Positions 53,401-64,000 of a stretch of 64,000 nt of DNA are shown one piece after another (position 1 is the stretch's first letter; every line of letters begins with the position of its first letter). Source of the DNA: Anastatus disparis (lineage: Eukaryota; Arthropoda; Insecta; Hymenoptera; Eupelmidae); assembly GCA_017163975.1 (NCBI GenBank), contig JAFFSR010000237.1, forward strand, positions 3,720,001 through 3,784,000. Reading direction: 5' to 3'. A model generated the notes under the pieces. That model saw nothing but the letters and a program-made list of their open reading frames with translations, was not told the DNA's origin and made no database searches. The translations under genes and the position numbers were made by a program.

Positions 53401-56252
53401 TTATCTTTTTTTTCCAATTTACACGTAAAAACCTCGGCTGTAAAGTAAAATCCAGCGCTCATATAACTCCATACAAAACATTACGGAAAAAAAAATCAGC
53501 CTGCTAAAAAGCTGTGTCGTTAACTCATTTAAAAAGATCTAATCCTTAGAGAGACAAAGTTAATCCAATACTATAATCGAGTTTCGCTTTACCTCTTATA
53601 ATCCTACTCGTAAAAATTGTCGCTTCAAACGCAGTAGGATGCACGAAAAATTAGTCGTCGCGTCGTAAAATAAAAAAGAAAATTGAGCTGCGAACGTTTG
53701 CTTCGCGCGGAAGCTTATTTTTTATTTTATGACCGAAAGAAGTAGCAAAAAATAAGAAAGCGAGAAAAAAGAAGAAGAAAAAAAGAACTGAAAAATACGC
53801 GCGTGTACCTTTACGGGCTACCTGATGTCAGAGACAACTGAAACTTTTACAGGGACGAATAATGGGGAATAAGAAGTTTGTGCTTTTATTATGGTTTTCC
53901 GCAATAATCGCTTAAGGCTTTTGTCGCAGTGCTATAAAAGGTGATCTCTCCTTCGAGTTTTCGACCTGATTTTGGTAGTCGTGCATAGAAATGGTTATAA
54001 AAGTTACGATCATATACCTTCTTTTTTTAACTATATATAAACATGTGACAAACACAAGTGGCTATGTCTTATAAGACGAGATTTTTTCTTCAAGAGTTTT
54101 TAAGAGTAGTTGTGCCATTTGTGTCTAAACGTCTCTATAATGTTGCACCTTTTTTTTTGTTTTATTACGGGAAAACCCGAAACAGATTTTTTTCCTAATT
54201 TTGTTTCTATTGGTTTTTATGTAGAGGACTTCTTAAGCCTTTTTAGTGTTTAGATTATAGTTAGCTCGAAAAGTTAATATTTTCCAAATATTTTCTTAAT
54301 TTTTTTGATTACTTTTATCCTAAACGGGTTAATAAGTCATACTCTTCTTGTATCTTGTGCCTAAAAGCGAGTTGTTTACATATAATAAAGAGTGCAATAT
54401 AAAAACATACAGATTTTTTTGATTTTTTGAAATTATATTTATAAATTTTTAATTCATTCGAAAAATTTATTCATTTAATGGATTAACAAAAAAAGTGTTT
54501 AATCTTTAGATCTCCGAATTTTGTTTAAATTTTAAGTTTGTTTAAAAAATATGCATAATTTTTAAGACCCGCAATTATTATCTTCTAAAAGATTTGTGTC
54601 AGTAATACGTATGATCAGATAAAAATCTCTTGACCAAAACAAATTTTGTCCGTACTCAAATAAACTAAAATATGCGTTCCTTTTGTGTGAAGATGTCGAG
54701 AGTGCGAAGCATCGCTCTATATACATTTGTTATTGTATATTTAAAATTAGAACATGATAACAATTCTATGACATTTACTTCTGAATTATCTTTTTAAAAA
54801 TTGTACTAGACCTTTAAGAGACCGGCAATATTATCAGATTCAAGCGTCGTTATTACGTCTTAGAACGGCACTGTCTTTCATGAAAAGAAATACAACTGGG
54901 TTAAGCTCGAGGCGACTCTATGTAAATGAACGGCTCTCTTCTGTAAGGGCACATAGCTCTTACACTTAAAGAAGCGGAATTTGTTAATACTGATAAACCA
55001 ATATCGAAAAAAAATATGCCCAAAAATTGCTATGCTCTTCCGTAAGAGCTGTAAGCTCTTGCGTTGAAGCTACGACCTCTTAAAGGAAGAACTCGCATCT
55101 CTTAAGCTAAGTCAGCCTACACATTGCGTTTAAGACTGCGTCGATTATACGAAGGTGAGCATAGTTCTTAAAGGTCTATCAGTGCATAAAATAGTATATT
55201 AAGCAATAAATTTTGAAAATACAAATGTTATAAACTTTTTAGCTTATAACAGCACCATAAAATATTTATCCATGAGTCTGGCAAGTAATTTTATAAATTT
55301 CAAATAAAATTTAAAATATTTCGGAATATTTGAAAACAAATAATAAAAAATCAATAATACGATTTCGATAGTTTAATTTAATATCTAAAATATTTCTAGA
55401 TTGACAGTTTGAAAATTTATTTTCAAAAGTATATAATGCCATAGTTAAAATACCAACAATAAGAATTTTAATCCATATAATAATAACAGGGTTTATATAT
55501 ATTATTAATAAATAATAATTTAAGATAATAAACCATTTTATTTATATGCATTTTATCATTTTTATATTATTAAAAAAATCAATGAAATACAAAATTACTT
55601 GACAATTTCTTGATTGATTTCAAAACTTTTGTTAGTTAAAATTGTGTATGAAGTACTGTTAAAAGTTGAAATTTAAATAAACATATATATATTTCAAATA
55701 TTATAAAGAAAATAATACTATTCAATAATAAACTTGCCTAAAAAGTTTTTTTTTATTTTGCTCTGATACATAAGTATATAACATCGATTTCTTTACTGAT
55801 GCAGATATTAGTAGATATGCAACTATTATTTTTTAATAATAAACAGAAAATAATAAATTATATCCACAATCAATAATTAAAAATTTATAGATTTAGATTA
55901 GATATTGGGCGCATGGATTTTCTAGTTTATTAAAATACAAACAAAATAACAAATTTTTCAAAACTTCTCCAAAATGGCAAATTTTCTAGAACTTTCTTAA
56001 AATGGAGGGGAATTGATATATAAGCCATAGGTCTTTAATGCGCATACGCTGTATACAGATACATATATTTGCTAAAGTCAACAAGTCATATTATAATATA
56101 GCCTTCATTGCTAACCTATAATTTTCATTTTGTTAATGTTTGTAGTACTTTATTCGCGTTTTTATGTTTTGGTTCTTTTTTCTATATTTGTAAGAAGATA
56201 TTTCTATGTATCATTATGTGTATTAATAGTGATTATAAAGTGAAGTATTTAA
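50440..56252. other. Non-coding region downstream of mRpS12
   Basis: No gene recognised in 5.8 kb. It includes TATATACG-type blocks (51030-51290), GA/CT-rich tracts (about 52490-52560), a stable 72-nt hairpin at 53662-53733, and an inverted-repeat structure at 54807-55178. The open frames around 52440-52790 overlap on both strands and have no homology I recognise. Confidence 0.55.
54807..55178. repeat. Inverted-repeat-bounded segment of 372 bp, possibly a MITE
   Basis: TAGACCTTTAAGA at 54807-54819 faces its complement TCTTAAAGGTCTA at 55166-55178. The interior is richer in G+C than its surroundings and contains further short inverted repeats around CTCTTA/TAAGAG, such as GTAAGAGCT-GTA-AGCTCTTGC near 55042. 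It has no coding potential. The bounded structure suggests a small transposable element, but only one copy is present in the window. Confidence 0.45.
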
Positions 56253-56460
56253 GGTCGTCAGTAGCTCACTCGGTATAGTGATAGAATCATAATCTCGAGG
56301 TTCCGAGTTCGAATCCCGCTCTCGGCCGATTTATTCAAGCACCACTGAACGTTACAAGTGCTTTGTTCACAAACACATTGACATGACCTCCGTCGCTATT
56401 TAGCATCGTAATGATAGTTTAAATACAGCGACGTTAAATAAATTTAAAAAAAAAATAAAA
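56253..56460 (+). mobile_element. tRNA-derived SINE, copy C
   Basis: The head starts GGTCGTCAGTAGCTCACTCGG, with the B box GAGTTCGAATCCC at 56305-56317. The anticodon region is one base shorter but still centred on CAT. The body has the AAGCACCACTGAACG, TTGTTCACAAACACA, CCTCCGTCGCTA and TAGCATCGTAATGATAG blocks in the same order as the other copies, then CAGCGACGTTAAATAAA and an A-rich tail. An AAT microsatellite lies about 70 bp beyond the tail. Confidence 0.87.
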
Positions 56461-56532
56461 ATTTGATATGGTTATATTCGTGGATTTTTTTTTTCGATAT
56501 TGTATGGACAGTAATGTCCGTTTTTCTTAATA

Positions 56533-56533
<1 letters not shown>

Positions 56534-56573
<40 letters not shown>
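56534..56573. repeat. (AAT)13 microsatellite
   Basis: Trinucleotide run of about 40 bp seen directly, a short way 3' of SINE copy C. Confidence 0.9.
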
Positions 56574-56576
<3 letters not shown>

Positions 56577-59500
56577 TGTGAAATTAGCACCAATGGACGT
56601 GTTTGATAATAACAAGATTTCTTGGATTTTTTTTCACAGAGTAATAAGAGTCTATTTAGCTTTCACAAAAGTGCTACTACAGCGCGAACTTAGGTCATAC
56701 AGTGCTATAAAAAATTGGATTGCCTCAAAGTGAATGAAATTTTGTTTTTAATTCTTAAAATTAAAACAAAATATCTTGTAACTTCTTAAACAGTTCGATA
56801 TCGACTCTCATAATTTTTTATAGGAATAAATATCCCAAAGCTATAAGCAAAACTGAGACCTAAAAAGTGAAAATCTTTATTTTTAGGTCTTTTTCATTCA
56901 TTTTTCAAGCTCTATAAAAAGTAGTATATGATATATTATGCAAAAAATTTTTATTAACATCCTTTATGGTAATATCATTTGTTCAAACTGTTCAAAATTA
57001 TTTTAAACGTTCAAAATACGCTGTTTTAAACAGTTGCCGATGGTTTTGTATAGTTTTGAACAGTTTTGAATAAATTAAACTTTCAGTAAAACTAAATAAT
57101 ATTTTTATTTAGCACTGCATCTTTTAGCAAATGAATCTATTATTTATAAATGATTGTGTCTAAAAGGCCAACAAAGCATAAGCGAAAAATCAAACACATT
57201 CTTTTTTAATTCAAGTAAATAATTTTAATCAATCCAAATAATAGATAACTGTTATTATTTAAGATTTTGATATTGTAAAAGATCCAAAATTAGAACATTT
57301 TTAGAATGTTTAAGCTAAAATTAATTTTTATTTAAGTAATCGTAATAAGATAAAAAACAACCGGAATAACGATATTAAAAGAGTAATAAAACGTATTTAC
57401 TTGAATATAAATACATTTCTTTAATGTATTTCAAGGTATACCTATTATTAAACAATTGATTCAAGAAACAAATTGCCCACATGAATTTGAAAGAAATCTT
57501 TAACCCTTGTGGGAAATAAATATATAACTCAATCCCTAAAACACCCCATTCTTAAAGGCTTAAAATCTTAAAAAAAACATGTACTTCACATAACAAAAGA
57601 AAAGATAACTGTACGCAAGATTTTAAAATCCACATGAGAAAAAAAGGTTATACCAAAATTTCTTTTGCAAACTTTTCTCTTTTTAAGCTTGTCTTGTCAT
57701 TTCGTTTAACTAAAAATGAACGGTCGCGTGCGCTTGCACAGAAAAACGCAAAGAAGAAATAAAAGATATAATGAAAAGTAAGAAGAAGAAAAGCTTTACC
57801 GTAAACAAAGAGACACAACGAGAGCGAGTTCAAATATTGAATGAAAATACGTCCTCTTCGTTAAAAGGACAAAAATGTAGAGTAACTTAACGCATAGGTT
57901 ATACATAAAAACTCTTTGCTGAAAAGCTTAGTAACCGGACACTGTCTTGTACTCTTGATTTTCTATAAACGCATGCATATACGGTAAAGCGCGTTCATAT
58001 AACGGGCTTTTCTTCTCTTTTCTTTCTATTCAAATAAACCCTTCTTATTTTTACTTTTTTTCCAAGGGGAAATAATATACCTCGTGCGCTCGATTTCATT
58101 GCAATTGTCAATTGGTGTGCGAAAAGTGTATATACCGTCGATTTGAGTTTATGAAAAATCGGTAGCGCTTGAATTTAAAATAAAAGAAGAAAATAAAGGA
58201 TGTTTTCAGTAGAGAGAATCATAAAACTACCGGATTTACAGTTTTACAGAAAATACAAAAATTTTCGGGAAATATCTGTGTATAACCTTTTTCAAAGAGG
58301 TTATATAGCTTGCTTGTAAGTGTTTTTACTAAAACTTATATTAGCTACCGCCTAATTGTAAATCCTTCGTTAATAATTTCTTCCTTTTATTATGGCAACG
58401 TGCCAGCCCGCGACGTATTTTAATCTTCCATTTTTTTAGGTCGTGTAAACAGAAAAAAATTCGAAGTTAAATGTTGTAACAATGTGAGGCAATGCAGAAA
58501 AAAAGTAACGGCATTAATAAGGGTCTAACCTATACAATATTTGCAGGTCAGTGTTTTATAGTATCAAAAAAAATCGGAGTTAAGTGTTTATTGTGGGTGA
58601 ACGTTGCAAAAAAAACTAGGAAAAAAAATTACGAAAAAAGTACCTTTTTGAAGGATTATGTAGGATTATCCCTCTGCAATATACTTTTTTTTTGCTTCAA
58701 TATTTTGGCAGTTTATGGTATCAAAAAAAATCGGAGTTAAACATTTATAATCGTCAATAAGGAGGGAAAATATTTCGGTAAAATGTGCTCGTTCAGTAGT
58801 GTTTATTACTTTTACAGCTTTCTTAAAACTAAAATTTTTCATTTTGTTTATTAGATAATTTGTAAAAAAATTTTTATTTTAAAACTCAATTTTTTACTTT
58901 TATTAATTATTAACTAAGAAAAAGGCAAAAAGTGATTTATCATTATATTTTTTTTATAAATTTTATTTTTTTTCAATAATAATAAAACATTCTTTGAAAA
59001 AAAAAATATAATACTTAAATTTTATGTTATAAATCCATCGCGGTAATAATGCACAAATACAGACTAATATATCATAACTTTAAAATCAATTTATCAATAA
59101 TAATAATAAAGCCACAAAACTCTCCTGAGAGATATTCGCTTTCATTTGTCATCATATGGAAGAAAAAAAATAAAATTCACGTTCACTTGGTCATCTAAGG
59201 TGGGCTATAACCAACAATAGAAGCCTTTATATTTTCCAACTCATATAAAAAGGCAAGGTCCATTCTGCTTTTGCAAAATTGCCCGATAGATTCAGTAGGC
59301 GTTCGGTGGTGAGAAATAAGAATGAGAATAGAATGAAATAAAAAAAGGACAAACAAAAGAAAAAAAGAGAAAGATCATCGTATAAACGTAGGCGTATACA
59401 ATTCCGGAAGTATTGAATATATGAAAATTTTGGAATACAAGTCTGTTGGCAAAACGCATCCCTGGTGGTCGTATGTATATATGGGCTACTGGAATATTTG

Positions 59501-60710
59501 ACACGAATGATTAATCGTTAATTAATTACTCACAGTGGGCATCAAAGTATCCCCTTACGACGTTTCGTAAAATATTCGTCCTTAGTGCGTCATGGTATTG
59601 AAGGATTGTAAAGAGAAAGTTTAAGCTTGAGGAGCATGCTGAGGAGAGAAAGGTCAGTTTAGTGGAGCAATATTAAGATGATGCTCCGTAGGGCGCATAA
59701 GTTGAGTACAGAATTTTTCAAATGTTTATTTAAATTGCAATCATTAGTTTAAAGATAAATTATTTGATATGTAATTAAAAAAACTTATTTAACTGAATTA
59801 TAAACAAATTGAAGAATATTTTAATAGGGCATTTAGTTAAACGAATAATAATATAAAATAAAAACAAAAATTAATAAATAAACGAAGATGAGCAGTTAGA
59901 ATGCCCTTATTTATAATCACCCCACAGAATCAAAAATAATTTATTCTATTTTCAGTTTTTAATTTTGTATTTCATATATGGTAAGGCGGGGTAAGATATC
60001 ATACTTAAGAGAAAATATTTATATAAAAATTTATATTTTGCTCCGCTTCATTATCTATAAAACAATAAAAATATAAACTGTTATTTATAACCCTTGAGCC
60101 TAATAAAATAAATTTGGCATTAACATCTATCATCCATCTGATTATAATAATTAAACTTATTGATGTTTAAAATATTTTAATTTTTATTGACTCTTAAGGC
60201 ATTATTCCCGAATACCAGAATCATTATCCAAGTAAATCCAAAAGTTCTTCTAAGCTACCTAATACGTTGATATCTTTTCGAACTATTAATTGTAACCTAA
60301 TGATCTTTTCCTTTTGAAATGTACGTATGAGTTAAAAAAGACCTCCCGTGAATTTTTTCATTTTGCTTGAAGATGACTTCCGTTTGTCTGTCGATCATAT
60401 TCTTCATCTTATACTTTTTTTTTCTCATTTTGTATAATATACCTTCTTTTGTGACCGCACCATCTTTTTTTTTCTTTTTTCTTAAAGAAAAATTTCAATT
60501 GTCGCAGGAAATGTCTTTCTTGACTGTATAACCATTTTAAAGGATCTATTTCGCGAGTGATTTATTAATTTCGTGGGATAGAATTATTTCTCATACTTAT
60601 ACGAAATCTTGTATATAAGAAATCTATTTTTATAAAAAAAAATATTAAGTCAGCTTCCGTTCACATGAAAAAAAAATATAAACCTCGTAACATCATTATG
60701 GTGGTTTTTT
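56574..60710. other. Non-coding region
   Basis: No gene recognised in 4.1 kb. It contains A-rich and T-rich tracts and a pair of identical 23-bp sequences (58561-58583 and 58718-58740) inside a degenerate repeated stretch. The open frame spanning them encodes a lysine-rich peptide that owes its openness to the A-rich repeats. Confidence 0.55.
58561..58740 (+). repeat. Direct repeat with 157-bp spacing
   Basis: GTATCAAAAAAAATCGGAGT followed by TAA occurs identically at 58561 and 58718. Flanking sequence is also similar (AATATTTGCAGGTCAG against AATATTTTGGCAG before it, GTGTTTAT against ACATTTAT after it). A weaker third version sits near 58455. This suggests an old tandem array. Confidence 0.7.
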
Positions 60711-60714
60711 TTAA

Positions 60715-60852
60715 CCTTTAGAGGACGGGGATTGGGACGCGTTATCAGCCTAAGGAAATGCTTGAAAAAGGTATCTTATATTATGGATTGATCGTGGATA
60801 AAGTGTCGATCACGGGTTGCGCCAATATATCGGCTTTCCCGTCCTCCAAAGA
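60715..60852. mobile_element. piggyBac-like MITE, 138 bp
   Basis: Bounded by TTAA on both sides (60711-60714 and 60853-60856). The termini are inverted: CCTTTAGAGGACGGG on the left and, read from the right, TCTTTGGAGGACGGG. A TTAA target duplication together with termini of the CC(C/T)TTT type is diagnostic of the piggyBac superfamily. The interior is G+C-richer than its flanks and far too short for a transposase, so the element depends on one elsewhere. Confidence 0.75.
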
Positions 60853-60856
60853 TTAA

Positions 60857-62110
60857 TAAACTAAGGACAGGCAAGTGAACCTTTATAAACATCCTTTTCT
60901 AGAAAAATAAAATTGTATTTTTCAATGATGTCATATACACTTTTATTATTTTTGAATATTTAGCAGGTATACAGCATTATTACACTTGCATAATAACTAA
61001 TGCGAAAACATTTTTACTAATTCAAATAAATGGAACGGTAGTACCGTTATATTTGGCAGGTACACAAAATTTTAGGTTATCCCAGGTATACGCAGAATTC
61101 GTTTATGCATAACAAGAGCAATGAGCATCTTATAGCGAGGAAAAATGTTTTTATTGCGATGATTATTGATGCAAAGTAAACATATTATAAAATTATTAAT
61201 CGGCCTTAAGTAGAATAGATATGCTTTTACAATAGCTAAGATTTTTGTATACCTAACCTTTCTTAACGATCTCTTCAAGTTTAAATATAAGCGCTCCGTT
61301 TATACCTTTATTAGGGCATACCTTTCTTTATATTTTTTTTTCGAAAAGTTTTGTATGTAATTGTTACGTTTATACCGTTCTAAGTAGATGACGAGATTTA
61401 AATCTTAAAAATCCTCTTAAAAATCATGGATTTTTTCTTATTATTGACGGATTTAGTTATGAATGTTTGGACAAGTTTTAATTTTAAGTGTATTATACTT
61501 GAAGTTTACAGGTAGATTAATTTTTTTTTTTTTAATTTATTTCTGATTCTCTGTAATTAGTAAATATTAATTTTAAAAAGTAGCTTTAAAAGTTTTAAAA
61601 TGTTTTTATTTATAATTATATAATTTCCTTTTCTTTCGATAAACTTCAATAGTTAAATTCTTGAATTACTATAAGTGAATCAGAATAAAATTTATGACAA
61701 TATCTTAAAGTCACAATAAATAATATTTGATTGATTTCAACAATAACTAGTGGTTTGTTCAATAAATTAAACAATATTTTTACTTCAAAACATAAAAAAG
61801 AATGAACAGGTCAAAAATTTATCATAGCCACCGTAATCAATCGATTATTGTCATCTTCAGTTCTTTTAGTTAGCACGGATAATAAAATTATATAACCTGT
61901 AGAATATGGAAACTTTAGAAATTCTTTTCCGATCATAAAATAATGGTGTATTTCAAAAATACAAGAAAAAAGGACGACTAAGTGAATTTTATACAGATTC
62001 TTTAGAGGATTAAAATTTTTACATCTCTGGTGCAAATCGGTATTGCTAATATCTGTTAATAACTACAACTGTTGCTAATATCTATAAATAATTGATATGA
62101 ATAATTAAGT
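60857..62110. other. Non-coding spacer between two TTAA-flanked elements
   Basis: About 1.25 kb, A+T-rich, without a recognised gene. It contains a 15-nt perfect palindrome, AACGGTA-G-TACCGTT, near 61032. Confidence 0.5.
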
Positions 62111-62114
62111 TTAA

Positions 62115-62324
62115 GAGGCCGTCGGAATAAAATCGGTGACTTAGTACGGTGCTTAATTATTATAATAAACACTTATAATAATTTATTTACTTATTTACAC
62201 GGTAAAAATATGGTCATTTTCTTTTAGCAGGTATATAAAGAACAATTTGAAATAGCTCAAGCAATAAAAATATACAAAATATTATCGTAAAGCGACATGT
62301 CACCGATTTGATTTCGGCAGCCTC
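62115..62324. mobile_element. TTAA-flanked inverted-repeat element, 210 bp
   Basis: TTAA flanks both ends (62111-62114 and 62325-62328). The terminal repeats of about 26 bp are inverted and nearly identical: left GAGGCCGTCGGAATAAAATC then GGTGAC, right in reverse GAGGCTGCCGAAATCAAATC then GGTGAC. The interior is A+T-rich and non-coding. TTAA could be a piggyBac-type target duplication, but the termini do not start with CCC, so part of the TTAA may belong to the repeat itself and another superfamily is possible. Confidence 0.65.
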
Positions 62325-62328
62325 TTAA

Positions 62329-64000
62329 GAAAGTAATACCGATTATTTGCAGCTATTAATAGTTACAACAATCGCTTTCAATTATTTGCTTTTATTAACA
62401 ATTACAAGTATTTATTTACAATTTCGATAAAAAATAACTGTAAAAACAAAAGTACTAATAGCAGTTATATGCATTTATTTATCGTTATTTTTTAGTTTCT
62501 TACAGTTATTTACAGTTAACGTTTATTCAATTTTTCAAAAATTTTTTTATTTTCCACACATAGGAAAAATTTTCCACAACAATAAAGTACTAATAATTGT
62601 ATATAACTGTAAATAACTATAATGGTCTGCAAATAACTATAGAGAACTGCGAAAATCTGCAAAAATCTTTGCCATTTCTTTGTTATATTAAACTTGCGTC
62701 ACTGTAAGATTACGATTGCAATGTATTATAATGAATCTTTTGACTAATACATAAAGTTTAGTCATGAAAAATAAAGTTCCTTTTAACGTTATCTAATGAA
62801 CTAAAATATACGGAAGACCGATAATATAATGAGAAAACGTGATATTAATTTTATCGAAATGAAGAAACGATGAATGAAATAGAAAAAAAAAACAAAATAG
62901 AAAAAAAATCGAAGATGACTCCTGCGAGGAAATAATCACGTACGCCATGGAAAACTTGTGCAACTTTATTTATTTTTTCCTTTTGTTCTTTCCATTTAAT
63001 GCGCGTGTGACGTAGCACAAGTTTTTCAATAAGTCATTAACCAAAATTTTATCGATTATGTCAGGCTTTTATTTCATGTATTTTGAAGATATCTATTATA
63101 TTATCCATTGACATTGCGAGGATTGTTGAAAGTCAAATTTTCTTTTACAATTAATAGCGTTGAGACACTTTATTCTTTTTTGAGAAACAATAAATTTATT
63201 AAGAATTGCATAGATTGTGCAAGATATAAATTGAGATAAATGTGAAAATGCATTGTATATGATTGCATTTTCGAATTACGTTAATTTTTTTAATAAAATT
63301 TTGAATTTGACATATTGTTGAAGGTAAAGAAAATTTGAAAATAATAATAATTATAATTGATTAAAACATTTTAATTAATTCATTAATTAACTTAGCATTT
63401 AATATGAAAATAATTATATGCTGTGACATATTTAATTTAATGGAAATTCGATTTGTACGGAACAAAATTTTTTTTTTAATTTTAAATGTATTAAATTTTT
63501 ATTGATTTAATAATTTTTAATAAAAAAATTCTAAATATTAGTTATACTAACCAAATTTTGGAAAATCTATAGTTAGTTATGTCCTCTAATTTAAGAAAAA
63601 TTCTACTTTACTCAACATTATAACTGTAACTCTATATAATATAAAGGCATGTGTCGTTAGATTTCCCACAAATTGAAAATCGTCTACACACTAATTGACA
63701 TGTCGCTTTACAAAGCCACAACAAAAATGTATAGTCTGTATGGAAAAAATCGCATTTCAACCCCTTCAAAAAATCATCGTGTATGTATAAATCCGTGAAC
63801 GATGAGTGGGGCTTACCCCATATAAAATGACAAAGCTTAACACAATATCGCGTATACCGTTAGATCGTCATCGCAAACTCGTTCGAAAAATTTGAATCCG
63901 TTGCTCACTTCTAGCCTAAAAGCAGATGCAGAATAGAAAGAGATAAAGAGAAAAAGAAGAAAACAAAAAAAAAAATAGAAGAGAAAAAGATTTTTTCTTT
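62329..64000. other. Non-coding right end of the window
   Basis: No gene recognised. From about 62430 to 62670 a degenerate motif close to AACTGTAAAT recurs in both orientations. The rest is A+T-rich with poly-A tracts up to the right edge. Confidence 0.5.

Noticed and set aside
1..64000. CRISPR array, operon, defence island or viral insertion
   Set aside because: No regularly spaced repeats with unique spacers, no closely packed genes, and no viral protein motifs were seen on either strand.

Overview
The window looks like nuclear DNA of an insect. It is strongly A+T-rich (about three quarters by eye), gene-poor and full of homopurine/homopyrimidine runs, TA and CT microsatellites and short non-autonomous transposons. 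The genes are spliced at GT/AG introns. One gene is a secreted glycine-rich cuticular protein with the usual 12-nt first coding exon behind a TATA box and an insect-type TCAGTT initiator. The composition and gene set would suit a hymenopteran such as a parasitoid wasp, but nothing seen fixes the order.

Layout: 1-25 kb holds one convincing gene, a tRNA-Lys(CTT) at 4058-4130; the rest is low-complexity sequence with two copies of a small inverted-repeat element (about 3.63 and 12.22 kb), one tRNA-derived SINE (12.44 kb) and a diverged 223-bp tandem duplication (9.24-9.69 kb). At 25.06-26.88 kb on the minus strand is a four-exon gene for the mitochondrial exonuclease MGME1. About 8.3 kb of non-coding DNA follows. 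A three-exon cuticular protein gene lies at 35.34-39.11 kb (plus strand). At 40.75-50.22 kb (plus) is a five-exon gene for mitochondrial ribosomal protein S12 (fly tko). Its last two exons are unmistakable. I assign three small exons 8.5 kb upstream to it because phase, length and the residues across the junction all fit. The 8.5-kb intron carries a second SINE copy, a third copy of the inverted-repeat element and a nested inverted-repeat (hAT-like) structure. From 50.2 to 64 kb I find no gene, only a third SINE copy (56.25 kb), a 138-bp piggyBac-like MITE (60.7 kb), a 210-bp TTAA-flanked element (62.1 kb) and other inverted repeats.

Two of the three protein genes act in mitochondrial genome expression or maintenance (MGME1 in mtDNA processing, S12 in the mitoribosome), but they are 14 kb apart on opposite strands and nothing suggests co-regulation. 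All three gene models give an exact multiple of three over the joined exons: MGME1 375 aa, cuticular protein 160 aa, mRpS12 174 aa. I found no CRISPR array, operon or defence-like gene cluster, nor evidence of bacterial or viral coding sequence. The less described material is the mobile-element set and the exon structure of mRpS12.
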